Shown piece by piece: positions 12,253 to 24,098 of a DNA stretch of 64,000 bases. This stretch comes from Triops longicaudatus (taxonomy: Eukaryota; Arthropoda; Branchiopoda; Notostraca; Triopsidae): the NCBI GenBank assembly GCA_022885665.1, contig JAGQDJ010000119.1, positions 62,001-126,000 of the forward strand, written 5' to 3'. A program made the position numbers and the translations under genes. A model generated the notes under the pieces. It was not told the DNA's origin, did not search any database, and was given only the letters and a program-made list of their open reading frames with translations. Numbering within the stretch: the first letter of the stretch is position 1; every line of letters starts with the position of its first letter.

Positions 12253-13477
12253 TGGGATGCTGCTGAGGGGGCGTGGGAGCCGGGGACATACCGGCGCCAC
12301 CGGGAGACGCTAAACCGTGGCTCGCGTAGTGTTGATGGTGATGGTGGGACGATGGCCCCGGCGAAGGCGAGGAATGAGAAGGGTAAGGAGACGCCAAGGG
12401 TGGTCCCAAGATAGTATGGGGGTGGGTTAAAGCATGGTGGTGGGACAACGAGTGAGAATGACTATGGGCGTGGCTGTGGGAAGGATGCGGCGACTGGGTC
12501 ATACTGTGGGGATGTGAAGGAGGGATGTGTCCAGTGTACATCATCTGTCTTACTTTTTGGTCCTCGTCGTGGACGGTGTAGGTAAGCTCGGTTTCTTCGA
12601 AGCCGGTGGCCGACATGCGTTGATCCGTCGACGTCGCGGGCGGGTCGGGCGAATTGAGGCACGTCTGAATGAGCGCTTTACCCGCGTCTGAAGTAATCAT
12701 AGGCTGCAGCTTCCGTGTCGCAAACGTATACACGTGGCCCGTTTCGCTGGCCACCAAGAGCATGACTTGCGTGCCTGTTAAGGTCGACAGCTCATAGGCC
12801 TAAATTACACAATTATAAATAAACAAATAATAATTCTTTCTTCAGAATAAATTAGTTTACTGGCACTATTTTTTTTACTGTTTCCTGAGTTTTAATATCT
12901 TTTATTTTTTTACTATTTTCAAATTCTGATGTTCGTTTGAAATAAAAGGAGTCTTAACTATATTTTTCAAAAAGAAGTTGATGGGCTCAGATTACAGAGA
13001 GAGGCTGTGTAGTTACGAATGTATGGATGAATGTACCTTTTTCATAATGCCAGTTTTTCGCTTGGAAAAAGTCGTGTAACGTCGAAGCTTGTTGTCGATA
13101 AATTCCATTTTAATTTTCACACGGCCTTTGGTCTTTTTGCCATTTGGCGGCGGGGTTTTCTTCGTCTGGGGTCCATTGCGGTCCAGGCCTTCTTCACCTA
13201 TGCTGGGGGTCGTGCTATGGCTCAGACCCATGCCGCTCAACGGGTCCAAAGAAGTCATGGGGTCTTGTTTGATAACTAAACCAGCTACATCGGCTGTTCG
13301 TTTACTTCCATGAGTTGGACTTAACATTTGATTGTGGCCGGCAGCGGGGTTGTGTGTATGATGAGCGTGAAGCACATAATCAGAATGTCCGTACAAATCT
13401 TGTCCAGTGTCACCACTGTTCATGCCAAAACTCATGCCGTAACGAGTTTCGGGTATACCACTCCCTGGGTTTTGCAT
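12248..13477 (-). CDS. SRF: Serum response factor, MADS-box transcription factor
   Basis: A nuclear MADS-box factor that binds CArG boxes as a dimer and, with MRTF or TCF partners, drives actin, muscle and immediate-early genes. Two coding exons: 13,477-13,037 and 12,799-12,248, split by a 237-bp intron. The product is 330 residues. The MADS box begins near residue 118 with GRVKIKMEFIDNKLRRY and TTFSKRKTGIMKK. It is cut by the intron directly after MKK and continues with AYELSTLTGTQV, LLVASETGHVYTFATRK and LIQTCLNSPD, nearly invariant in animal SRFs. Next come SATGFEETELTY, also typical of SRF, and a His/Ser/Pro-rich tail. The start is the ATG of MQNPGSG; an acceptor at 13,567 puts the in-frame codons upstream partly in the 5' UTR. 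The tail is short compared with vertebrate SRF (about 500 residues). A donor at the last codon allows an alternative C terminus. Confidence 0.96.
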
Positions 13478-13887
13478 TTTGATTCTTCGAAAAACCACTG
13501 ACTTCAACAACAAATTGTAAAGGTTACAGATCTCTCCAGGTATCCTCTTATCACGCGGACAACAAGCTGTAAACAACAAAAGCAAAAAGTCTTCCTAGAC
13601 CCTTGGACGGCAGAACTACGAATGGCATCTGACAGATAAAAGTTTAGCTTGGGGGCTGGGCTTTCCTGCTGACTCACAATCACAAAGCAGTTCCTAGGTT
13701 ATTTTATGTTTTACACTAAATAACTCATTACATAAAATTTATATATTCCAAAATAAAAATATACAGCTTATAATCACTAAATAAAGTAAAATTAAGAAGA
13801 AAAACTTTTTAAAAAAATGTAACACAAGTGTCGGCCTCAGCGTAGCGATACAAGGTTGGCGGATGCGCTTCTAACGAGCGGTTCCTC

Positions 13888-13897
13888 CCATAAATGG
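13888..13897. promoter_or_regulatory. CArG box 1 upstream of SRF
   Basis: CCATAAATGG is a perfect match to CC(A/T)6GG, the SRF binding site. It lies 411 bp upstream of the SRF start codon and 19 bp (start to start) from a second perfect site. On the minus strand a GGAA core follows it closely, as an ETS/TCF site might. Vertebrate SRF promoters also carry paired CArG boxes that SRF uses to regulate itself. Confidence 0.65.
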
Positions 13898-13906
13898 GCA
13901 ACCGCT

Positions 13907-13916
13907 CCTTTTATGG
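13907..13916. promoter_or_regulatory. CArG box 2 upstream of SRF
   Basis: CCTTTTATGG is a second perfect CC(A/T)6GG match. Its spacing of 19 bp from box 1 is close to two helical turns, so both sites face the same side of the DNA. Together with box 1 it suggests that SRF feeds back on its own gene. Confidence 0.65.
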
Positions 13917-14804
13917 AGAGAATAGTAACGCCCATTCATTGCGGGACCGTCAAACGTAGAATTCCGTGTCGTTAGCCTAAGCGCTTTTCACCTGATCTTC
14001 TTATGCAAAAATAAGGTCCTTAAACCGTCACATTTCCGTAAAATGAAATAAAGAACACGTTACGAACGGTTTAAAGTTTATCGAAGGATTATTTCAAACC
14101 AAACCCGTACCGTTGTCATAATGCGCTTGCCAATTCTCGTAGCAACAATTCAACAGTCAAATGTATTTCAATTTAATTCATTACATGGGGGAATAGGTTT
14201 TGGGGAATCAGTCAAGGACGGAACTCGTCACACTTCACAGGCGAAAAGACACTAGTCACACCAGACACTTTTTTTCCGCTCCTCCAATCCGAACTTAACG
14301 TTGAGGAAGGGGGGTTTGGGTGGGTGGGGGGAAGGGGTCATAAAGTAGCACAGACATTCCTCTCTCGAGTTTACAAACTTTGGTACCAATACTGTTCAGT
14401 GGTTTACGTACATACATACCGAGAAGGAAAATGCAGCATGGCAATGATTTTGCTACACTTGAGGTTACCCGACGTGTAGATAGGAATGATTGTAAAGGCT
14501 ATGAGCAATTAAGACTTTCGATTGATATTATTTTCTGTCCGTGGCCGCAAATATTTGTTCAGAATGCTATTTATAACACTGGCCGTAAATTTCAAACAAA
14601 CATGAGGATCACAGGCAACCCATAGTAAGAAACTAAATTTTACTATAAATCTAGCAATTAAAGGGCAGCGCGATTCCCACCGGGCGCGAAATTCTGCAAA
14701 GCGCGCATTAAATGTGCGTTCTCGGTGTAGAGTTCCAAAATCAGCAAATCTGATTTCGTTAATTTTTCCATCTAAAAAAAACAAAACAATATTTTAATAT
14801 AAAA

Positions 14805-17800
14805 CTAGTCATCTTTGGCCAAAAATCGGTATACCATATCTTGAAATTTAACGGTCTGCTGTCTTAGTGCATCTTGAGCCATTTTCATCATCGATTCCAA
14901 ACTGATCATCTCCTCTCGGTGTTGCATTTTCGTTTCTAGGAAATCGAATAAAATCAAATTATACCTGGAAGAAATTATCAGTGGAGAGACAGTACTGAGA
15001 AGCTTACCTAGGAGTATTTGTTCATTTCTAAGCTGCTGGTACCTGAGAGCTGACTGTAACTCTCTGCCACGTTGTTCTTGCTGGCGCAGTCTGTTATTCA
15101 AGGCTTGGAGAACACTCAAATCTACCCGACACGCTTTTTCCGACGTCTCCGCACTCGAAAAAGACGCTGGCCCTGATCCTATAGAAAACGATCCCATTTT
15201 GTGTGGTGTGGTTGGCAAACTTTGGGGGCTTTTGTTCCATGCCCATCCCTTGCATTTCATTGGAGAGTAATTGGGTGGCAGTACACCCATTTTTGGGCCA
15301 GCAGGAAAAGCTACTTGGCGAACAAGCTGTGGAGTTGGAGTGGCAGGTCTCGACGGTGACGGAGATTTGCTTGTCTCTTTTTCTTGAGTCTGATCTTTTA
15401 AAGGTATAGGTGCAGATACTCCATTATTGTCATGGATTACAGCACTGACGCTTTCTAAACGCTCTATAGCTGCTTTATGACGACTTTCAAGTAGCTCCAG
15501 TTCTGTTTTGTGATTGTCTAACGCTTCTTGCAACTGACTGCGGACTTGTTGGTTGTCTCGGTGCAAGTTGTCAATGTCCGCTTTGAGTTGGTTTTCAAGT
15601 TCTTGTCTCGCACGCTGTTCGTGAGATATCCTGGATCTGAGTTCCTGAACAGTCTGCTGAAGGGAGTGGTTTGCGTCCTGTAACCGTGCCATTTCTTCTG
15701 GATCGGCTAATTCCTCCAAAGCTGCCACACGGTCTCGTAACATTTGGTTTTCCTCCTCCGTATCGGTGACCTGTTTTTCCAGATTGGCCCGTTCCTCAAT
15801 GGTAGAAAGCCGGCCATCATCACTGGAGTTATCGCTTAAGAGCTCTTCATATTCTTTAATTTTGTCCTCTAGCATTTGTAGCCGCTCATCGCATGATGCA
15901 CGTTCTTGTTCAGACAGCTCGCGTTCTTCGTCCAGTTTCTGTTGCCAGTAGTCATCCACGCGATCAAACTCTTGTTTCAACGCTTCTAAGCTATCCTCCA
16001 GTCGAGAGCATTTTTCCTGTGACTGATCGAATTCATTTTGCCACTTTTTCCTCTCTTCTTCACTTTTGTGTGTCAGCTCCCGAATGCGCTTTTGTAAGAG
16101 CGCCGTCTCGAAACCGATCCGTTCTTCCACTAAAGCTTCCACTTTCTGCTCTAGTTCGTCGATTTCACAAACCGAGGCCTTTGAGCTCAACGTGGTGCGG
16201 GCGCTTTCCAGTTCCCGCTTTAGTTCTTCGTTCTCCTTCATAAACCTCTCCTTGTCGGACAACATCTTGACGATTTCAAACTTGACACTGCCCAACTGTC
16301 CCTCGAGTGTTTTGCACTGTTGCTCCAAAAGCTGCATTTTCAAAGGATCCGTTCGGTCTCCACCAGACGTATTTCTTACGGCTAACCTGTAGTGACGAAA
16401 CAGTAAGTTAGTAATAAAGTTAATGTCACTAGTTCATCTTTCCTCATATGACGACTTCCAACTGCTGTTAAAAAACTTGTGAAAAAATTAAAATTACTTT
16501 TGCTCAAGTTCAGCACAGTAGCCTTGTAGCTGCTGTAAGGATAGATCTTCTTTCATCTTTGCGGCGGTGGCAGAATCCAAGGCGTCCAAAGCGCACTGCA
16601 AGTGCTCCTAAAATGTCAAACAAAAATGTAACAAGTTTGACCGCGCAAACCAGACGGCTTATGTCTACCTGGACACGGCGGCATACACCTCCCCTTCCAC
16701 TGTGGTCTAAGCCACGCTAAGTTCGCATGAAAGCCCAAGATGCATGCGTTAGTTTATTAACAGCTGGCATAATGAAAACGGTACTTACGTCGAAAAATGC
16801 AAGCTGTGGCTGTCCATTGTCTGGCTGTGAAACGTCCATATCATGTTGGGTTACTATCACCTGAAAAGCCCAAAACGAATGTAACTGACAAGAGCCGGAC
16901 TTGGCAAAGACGAAGGGAAAGACGGGCACTAATTATAGAACACCACCACAGCACATGATTTCCTACTCACGCGGGGTTTCTCATGCTTAGTGGGGGCGAG
17001 AAAAGGACAAGCAGGACGCAAGTAAAAGGCATGCCAATATGCCAGCAAAAAACTACCTGTTGTCCAGACACCAAGCCGGCACACCGGGAAGTTAAGTGGG
17101 CAAGTTGGGATTCCAAGGCCGATTTTTCTTCGACATATTCCTCCGTCAGACGCTGTTTCTCTTCCAAGGCAACCTGTAACTCACGCTCCAGCTTTCTACA
17201 CTTGCTCTCCTCTTCGTCGCTATCTCCTTCATCCTTCTCGACGCTGTTCGCCCACAACAACTGTAACGCTAAATTGGAGCCGTTCGGCAGCACTTCCTGG
17301 AAGAGAAATCCCCCGTAACGGGCCGAATGATACACGTCATCGCGTTGTGTAACGGAGGGCGAAAGTCAAGAATGAAAGTTTTACTTTTTCTGCATGGGTT
17401 TTATCAAAGGCCTGCATCGAGTGTTGAACTAATTTGGATTCTTGCATGACATCACCGTCGTCGGAGGATAAGGAACCGTGTTCAGCCAAGGGCAAATCGA
17501 ACTGACTCGCGGTCATCCTAAAAAGGACACATCTTTCATAAGTGACTGGGTGTTCAATGAATCCCAACACAAGGATCTCTACTTGCTGGCCAGTTTTGCG
17601 CGCAAACATTCCACGTCCATTGACAACTCATCGTTCCGGTCCCGTAACTGCACGTTTTCTGCCGAAAGCCATCGAACCTGTTCCAGCAGTGATTGGAGTT
17701 GCTTATCTTCTAGCGCTTCACACCTGGACTCCAGCTCTGTCACCTACACATAGCGCAAAGCCTCAGTCAGATACAACGGGATGCTGAGAAACCAGCACTT

Positions 17801-20800
17801 TAACCTCATGAATAGAGAATGTGCGAACTCACCGTATCCCGTACGCGAGATACACCATCCAACTCATTCCGCAACAAAAGTTTGGATTTCTCGAGCTCGT
17901 TCAGTGTTTCCGACAGTTGTGCATTTTCGGCATTAAGTCGAGCTATCTCCTGTAAAAACAAAACAAACAAGTAAAACACATGTATAAGTAGGACAAAGTA
18001 ATCGTGAAACCTATTTCGGAATAAAGCTATACTTTTAATAAAATTTAATAATATAAAATAAAATTTTATTAAAATTACAATTTTAACTTTTACAAATTAT
18101 TTTTTTATTCGTTTCGTCGGCGTGAGCTTTGCTCGTTGCCGTAATTAAAATTAATACAAACAGAATAAGTAAACAGAAATAAAATACGAAGCAAAAAAAA
18201 AATAAGTTACAATAAGCTCAACATGTAAAAAATAGAGTGAAAAGTTAGCGCCCAGAACACAATGTAAGCTAATACAAACTTACCTCCTGGAAATTATTTA
18301 ACTGCACTCGAACTTTCCACTCCTCCTCTTTGCTCCGTGACAACTGCTCCCGTAGCTGAGCACTGAGCTGCTGAGCCTGCGACTGATACAGTTCCCGCTC
18401 GGTGATAAAGCTATCTTGTATTTGACGCAACTGTTCCGCATATTTGCTTTCCAACTGTTTCAACTGCTGAGCGCGTAAAGTCTCCAGCTTGTTATGGTGC
18501 TCATCGACTTCGTGGGCTAACAAACTGGCGCGCTGGTTGGCTTCCTGCAAATCGGACTTGAGCTTATCGCGCTCACCAGCAGTTTGCTCCATAAGCTGCC
18601 GACACTGCACAAGCTCTTGATAGCAAATACATATTGCCAGCTGTAAACTCTGATTGGAGGCAATGGCTGCCAAATTCCCGGATTCCAAAGCACTGTGCAA
18701 CTCATATTCCAAACTGGCATGTAACTCGTGTAGATTTACCGTTTCACCTGAACGATAACCCAAGTCTTCCAAAACTTGAACACTGTGTGCTAAACCCAAA
18801 CGATCTAACCATTCTGTCACAGAGTCTACTGTCGTCATCCTGTACAACACAAGTGGAAACATTTATAAGGCAAAATTCACATGTCTCGCAAGCTTCCGAA
18901 ATACACACACATATTTCTCAATGGTGTAATATTTAACACTTGAACGCAAAAGAACTAGCAAAGTTACAATTAGAATATTTCCATAAATGCCATCATGAAC
19001 TGTACTCTATATTCGTGAAAACATTCTGACGTCTGTGAGCAACAAGTTTGGTAGACGTTCCCAAGAACCCTTGTATTACACCTACCCACGTTCCATTCAT
19101 GGCTAGAAGACCAAAGCGACCTTGTCAAAAACACCTATGTGCACTCATGCTAGTCACCAATAGGACAGTGCACTAGCCCTACCCAAACGAAAAGCGCGAT
19201 CAACCTGTTCAGATTCCCAGTACTGTGCTATACTATCAACAAAAGGGGAATGACTCCTTTTATGAGCGAATTACATTTTGCCCATTGAGAAAAAAAAGGA
19301 AATAAGCCTCAGGGCCTCTCATGGTTTTCTTCCGATAAGCTCAATTTGCTTCTGGGTTCGTGAATGCCTACGGAAGTGTAGTTCTGCAAAAGCCGGTCAC
19401 GTAACTGCGCTGGCCAATAACACACAGGGAAAGTGACGTATCACGGAAAACACAATAAACACACGGTGCAACCCACGTTCTTTCGCTTACCTTACACGTC
19501 ACCCATCCGTTCATGCTAGTTGCCAACTTCTACTCTATAGAGCTGGCATTCATTTCCAGTCGTGTAAGTTCCGCCGAGCAACGAGCCAAGAGGAACAGTA
19601 CCATTCTAGGTACACGACATTTGCGTGGGCGGCGTCCCTACCTCTACACTCGGACTATTGCTCGGCTAGGCACGCAGGTCCCGCTTTCATTGTAACAAAC
19701 AAGTTGCGAGTGTTTAGAATGCGTCTTGCTACTTAGTTCGTTCTAACGAACACGGTATAGTCATGACACAAAAAGAACTAGGTCGAGTACAGTAAACTCT
19801 AATTAATCTGTTCAAAGGTTGATTTAGTTCGATCTCAGGTGCAAAGTTTAATAAGTCAGGACTGTTAAACTTCAAAGCGAAAATATCCCACAACATTCAA
19901 ATATCAATGCATCAAAATTTACGGTTTTTATAGTGAAAAACTTATTCCATTGAAACAAGTTGAAAAGACTGAAGGAGACCCGTGGATATTTTTAATGTTC
20001 TTGGATATTTTACTTATACTTCATAGTACGCTATGTTTTCGCTACTTCGAACATCTAGATGTAATATTTTCTACTGAGCGGCTAAATCTTACAACGCCTG
20101 CTTTCCAGTACAGCAAGTGTGAAAAAACATCTGAACGTCACGCACATTTCATTTCTCCCGAGGTGAGACAAGTGGTTTTCCGGTTGTATGGTACTCCATA
20201 CGATAGAATTTCGTATTCAACATAGATTTAGCCTTAGGAAGAAATCGAAAGTGACCACAAAAGCGATCTAAGGTGGGGTAATCGAATAAATGGCACAAGG
20301 GCTATTTTTAAACTTGGTTTAAAAAATGTTCCCTGCTTAAGATGAACGCATTTAATGTTACGAAACCTACACGAAATCGTGCTTCCCAACTTAACTAATG
20401 ACTGGGTTTTTCTAAGACTCTCGGATTAACAAAAAGGTTAACAGTGCTTACTTTCTAGACGTGATACACACTTTCGACATAGGAAATTTTACGCACCCAT
20501 CAGGAGTGATTGGGCCAAGTAAAGGACATACACGGGTTTCATGTAAAGCTAATTTAAATTACTACCTTTACGCATTTTAGAAAGTGAGCTTTTCTGTTGT
20601 CGCAAACCGACCGTGCGTTGCTAGCGCTACGACCTTATTCCCTATCGATCACTCACTCAATCGCAGTGAATCATAACAACCGGGATTTCGGTGCAGTGTT
20701 TTTTTCATGCTCCACTATTCAGTTTATTCATTTCCTCACGATTGTCAACTCTCCTAGCGGAGAATCTGCCCAAAGTGTTGGGCCAGCTAAACAAATGCTG

Positions 20801-23800
20801 AGGCACGTAAAGCTCCTCGGCTTTCTAGTGTTGTCCCCCAACCTGAACGAATACCTCTGCAGTATTCAAACAGTCATCCCCTTTCTTGCATAGCCTCACG
20901 GCACTTTGTACTTGTATCTGTGCACGACAACTTTGTGAGCTAATCGTTTCTTTCAACGCACATTAGGTGGAAGAACGCCAATTGCCACTATGGAGCTCAA
21001 TTTACGGCGGTCTTCAACGGTTGTGCCGGAGACAGAAGATATTACTAACATCGACCTTCACAGTCCGGATGTAGCGGCATCTTCTACGAAATCAGGCTCT
21101 CTCGATTCCATTCCTCCCCACTTACGACCAAGTAATCCTAACTATGGCACGAAGTAAACATAAACACGCAAAATTCTGATTTATTTAGATAGATTTTTTT
21201 TTAAAGAAAAAAGAATCAGACAGTATTGTTTTCAGCACTAAAGACGCAAAACTTTTTGCAAATCGCGAACAAAATGTTCATTTGTGTTTTTATCAACAGA
21301 TGAAACTGACAGTCCACGAACAGCGCGACAGAAAGCCATGTTACAACTGCCCCGGGTCAACATGAACATAAGAAAAGTTCCACACATGATGAATCTCAAC
21401 GCGTACATGCCAACGGTCAAGCCTCCGGCTTTTCTCAAAGAAATCTATACCATTCCCATACAAATGACTGGCCACATAAACAAAGAAATGCACCGCATGG
21501 GTCACAATATCAATAAGGTAAAAATGTCTTCACAACTAAATACCACAAAACAAAAACAGTGTCTGTACTGAACTAAGCTTCCTTTAGCTCATTGACCGAA
21601 GCGATGTTTATCTTCGAACGCCACCACCAATGCCGGAATTTAATAACTGCAGCATTCTGAGTACCCTTTTCTCCATGTTTAATTACGCCTTGGATCTCGG
21701 TTCCGACATAGCCGTTGCTTATGTTTTATGGTTTGAACCTGATACGGTGTGGTGGTTTTGGCTTACCGTTTCTCTCATTGTGTTCCCTACGCTCGTACTA
21801 AATGCTTTCAGCCTGTACTGGTATGTGAAAGATGATTACGAACATTCCAGCGCCAACACCGGTGTGTTATTCAAGCGACCCCGAATGTCAAAATGTTGGT
21901 GGATTTTCGTGGTCTTGATGCACGTCATCCAGCTTGGTCCTTTAACACGGTAACAGAATTTGTACTTTGTTCCCGAATGGAGTAAATGCTTTAACACCTA
22001 ACACATCTGTTCTGCCGTTAATAGACATTTAGACATGCTCTACTATGGAATAAAAAGTCGACAATCGAGACTACAAAGGATTAACGTTGAAGGACCGTAC
22101 TGTCCCTGGCCGAAGCAGCGCAAAGAATTTAAAAAACAAGCAGACTACTACAACCTTCTTTTGAACGAAGAACGTGACATTTCCATGTTAGATTTGCTGC
22201 ACAGTTTCACCCAAGATGCGCCACAACTAGTTCTACAGATTTATATCTTGGCTAAGAGACCTCCCCTTACCAGTGGCGAATCAGATTTAATACAAACCAG
22301 TAAACTACTACTTTATTTTTTAAAGCGTAATTAAATAAAATAGGGTAAGGAGTCTAAAGTTAAGAGACCACTTAACTACTTTTATTAAGCAATGCTTTTG
22401 AAACAATCTCTTGAATTACTTTTATGATTAATCAAAATTTTTAAATTTTACTATTTATTACTTTTTTTGTTTTCTTTTCATATTAATGTTTGGACAGATT
22501 TTCGTAATTTAATGTTCTATATGTTTTTTTAAAAAATTTTCTATGTTTAGTTATTGTATTAATACTGTTGTGGAAGATCTTTCTTGATCTCGACGAATAA
22601 GTCTTAAGAATTTAAAAATAAGAAATCTAACTTTATTTCGACAGTTCTTGTCCAGGTCGGATCTACGCTTATTTCTCTGTGTTCGCTATCTTGGTCCTTG
22701 ACTTCGTATCAACGAGCTATCCGCTACGCTATGCCGGACAAACCTAATTTAAGCGTTGGCGGAAGTATATTTCATTTTAACTGGCATGCGTTCACGATAG
22801 CCGCACGCGTCGTCGCTTTATCTCTTTTCGTTGCGGAGTACAAGGTTGAACTGGCTGCGGGTTTAGCCCTTCACTGGGCTATCATGACGCTGTGGATCGT
22901 ATCACAGGTAAAATGCCTTTATTACGAGTAATGTTGACCATGCAAGACTTAAATTTTATACCTTAGAAAACGAGCTTCTGTGGAACAGAGGACGGAGAAA
23001 AGAATCTATGCGGCGAATTCATTTATAACGCCATTATGGGTTGGGTCTACGTCTTTTGCATGATCAACGTAAAAGACGCGCCTACGCGACTGAAATATGG
23101 ATTTTATTATACTGTGCTCTTTGTCGAGAACTGTGCTATGATCACATTATGGTATTTGACAGTCCTACACAGGCCAGATGGCCAAAGACCCTGGTACCAC
23201 ATCCCTTCCTTTGCCGGTGTGATCTCAAGTTTTGTGTTAGGCATGCTTTGTATGCTTATCTACTACAGACATTACCATCCTGATGGCAAAATGCCATTGC
23301 GTGATGTAAAGTTTAATATTATATAAAATACTTTTCTAACGCAGAAACTGGTAATTTTTTAACTACTAGCAACCCTGATCGCGTGATTTGATACACATAT
23401 ATCGAATATAGGACAATGCACTTACCCGTTCCCATGTGTGTCCAATGTTTGAAAGACGTGAGGTTTGCTTGAAAAGTATTGGTGTGAATCTATATCTATC
23501 CACTTAAGGTTACCGCCATTGACAATCTAATAAGAAACATTAGTATTTTGTTTTATACGCGTACACACTTTACGAAATATATTAATAAAAACTTAAAAAA
23601 GGATCGTACAGCACACGGGGATGACTTTCCTGGTCGATCACCACGAAAGAGGTGCAGAAACTCGGCAAAGCTGATTTTGCCATCTTTGTCAATATCCAAC
23701 TTTTCAAACAATTGAGCTACTACCTAAAATGCCGTGAAAAGTTAGTGAACCCGATTAAGGGATGTACCACAACTTCACCTCTCCTTCAACGCGTTCCATG

Positions 23801-24070
23801 CCAATACATTCGCAAACAGCTGCTAACTGCTTTTGATCTAGGAAACCATCTTTTTCTACACCAAGACGCTGCCATATGGCTCTTAGACACTCCTCTTCAT
23901 TTTCCAATAGTGGGCTAGGACTAGAATGAGAATCTGCAGCTGAAACACCCAGAAGTATCTTCTCGTCTATTCAAACAAACATTAGAATGATAAAAATACA
24001 TTTCAGGAGAATGTGTCTTATTACCTGTATTCACAGCGTCACCAATGAGCTTGTTATCAAGTTTTTCCAT
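14805..24070 (-). CDS. NIN: Ninein / ninein-like centrosomal protein
   Basis: A coiled-coil protein that anchors microtubule minus ends at centrosomes and at non-centrosomal sites. Exons, 5' to 3': 24,070-24,025; 23,966-23,779; 23,723 to about 23,605-23,640 (end not fixed); 18,839-18,284; 17,949-17,833; 17,743-17,583; 17,517-17,385; 17,296-17,057; 16,860-16,789; 16,607-16,498; 16,386-15,008; 14,935-14,805. From 18,838 onward the frame is open for 965 codons. The 18.8-18.3-kb exon aligns by eye with vertebrate ninein across its second EF-hand-like region and the start of the coiled coil (SVTEWLD, VNLHELHASLEYEL, EVDEHHNKLE). The whole protein is about 1,080 residues, shorter than human ninein (about 2,000) or NINL (about 1,400). 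An exon between 23.6 and 18.8 kb may be missing from this model. The XKR gene lies in that intron on the other strand. Confidence 0.9.
15008..16386 (-). CDS. NIN: Ninein coiled-coil body exon
   Basis: The longest ninein exon (1,379 bp). Almost all of it is heptad-rich coiled coil with dense Glu, Lys, Leu and Gln, for example LEQQCKTLEGQL near the start. It is interrupted by a Ser/Pro/Thr linker (SKSPSPSRPATPTP and following, around 15,100-15,400) and then returns to coiled coil (NNRLRQQEQRGREL). The linker is likely disordered and a candidate for phosphorylation. The exon ends at a GTAAGC donor and is followed by a 72-bp intron and the last exon, which encodes the final 43 residues, ending FLAKDD. 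Confidence 0.88.
17950..18283. other. AT-rich ninein intron
   Basis: A 334-bp intron dominated by runs of A and T, between the EF-hand-like exon and the next coiled-coil exon. No other feature is seen. Confidence 0.7.
18840..20966. other. Ninein intron, upstream flank of XKR
   Basis: This non-coding stretch lies inside the large ninein intron. An acceptor (CACATTAG) at 20,966 shows that XKR has at least one 5' UTR exon further upstream, but I could not locate it. No ninein exon is evident here, although the homologous vertebrate protein has about 40 residues that are not accounted for in this interval. Confidence 0.5.
20990..23326 (+). CDS. XK-related protein (XKR4/6/7 type)
   Basis: A multi-pass membrane protein of the XK family; relatives such as XKR4 and XKR8 scramble plasma-membrane phospholipids. 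Six exons: 20,990-21,131 (alternative donor at 21,153), 21,300-21,517, 21,588-21,949, 22,025-22,299, 22,645-22,907 and 22,967-23,326. With the first donor at 21,131 all phases agree and the product is 539 residues. A cytoplasmic N-terminal tail of about 130 residues is followed by about eight hydrophobic segments. The family hallmark HSFTQDAPQLVLQIY sits near residues 300-314. Other typical pieces are LDLGSDIAVAYVLW, LSWSLTSYQRAIR and RPDKP-like MPDKPNL. The gene is complete and ends at TAA 23,324-23,326; an AATAAA lies at 23,584. It sits wholly within a ninein intron on the opposite strand. Scramblase activity cannot be read from sequence alone. Confidence 0.94.
22300..22644. other. AT-rich XKR intron
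   Basis: A 345-bp intron of mainly A and T between the fourth and fifth XKR exons. No further feature is seen in it. Confidence 0.75.
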
Positions 24071-24098
24071 ACTCGCTTATAATCTTTTCAGTCAGAAT
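23605..24098 (-). CDS. NIN: Ninein N-terminal EF-hand exons
   Basis: A 5' UTR acceptor at 24,099 is followed by an in-frame TAA and then the ATG at 24,070, which fixes the start. The first two coding exons give 78 residues containing a degenerate EF-hand (GVEKDGFLDQKQ, about residues 51-62). The third exon begins VVAQLFEKL and carries a canonical calcium-binding loop, DIDKDGKISFAE, at residues 88-99. This pair matches the second EF-hand pair region of vertebrate ninein; the first EF-hand that opens vertebrate ninein is not seen. The donor of the third exon is uncertain. A site after RPGK at about 23,625 would fit the phase of the next known exon, but its sequence is poor. Further leader exons may lie near 24,480 and 24,590. 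Confidence 0.8.

Larger units (their letters stand above)
13567..14804. promoter_or_regulatory. SRF promoter region and SRF-NIN intergenic space
   Basis: The stretch lies between the SRF 5' UTR acceptor (13,567, minus strand) and the stop codon of ninein (14,805). A possible first-exon donor, GTGAGT on the minus strand, sits at 13,677-13,672, so a non-coding first exon may run from there to just below the two CArG boxes at 13,888-13,916. Ninein's end is marked by an ATTAAA on the minus strand 7-12 bases past its stop. No other gene is seen. Confidence 0.5.

Noticed and set aside
21290..21320. Caspase-like ETD/S site in the XKR N-terminal tail
   Set aside because: Known caspase sites in scramblase XKRs are near the C terminus, and the exact residues here depend on an uncertain splice donor.
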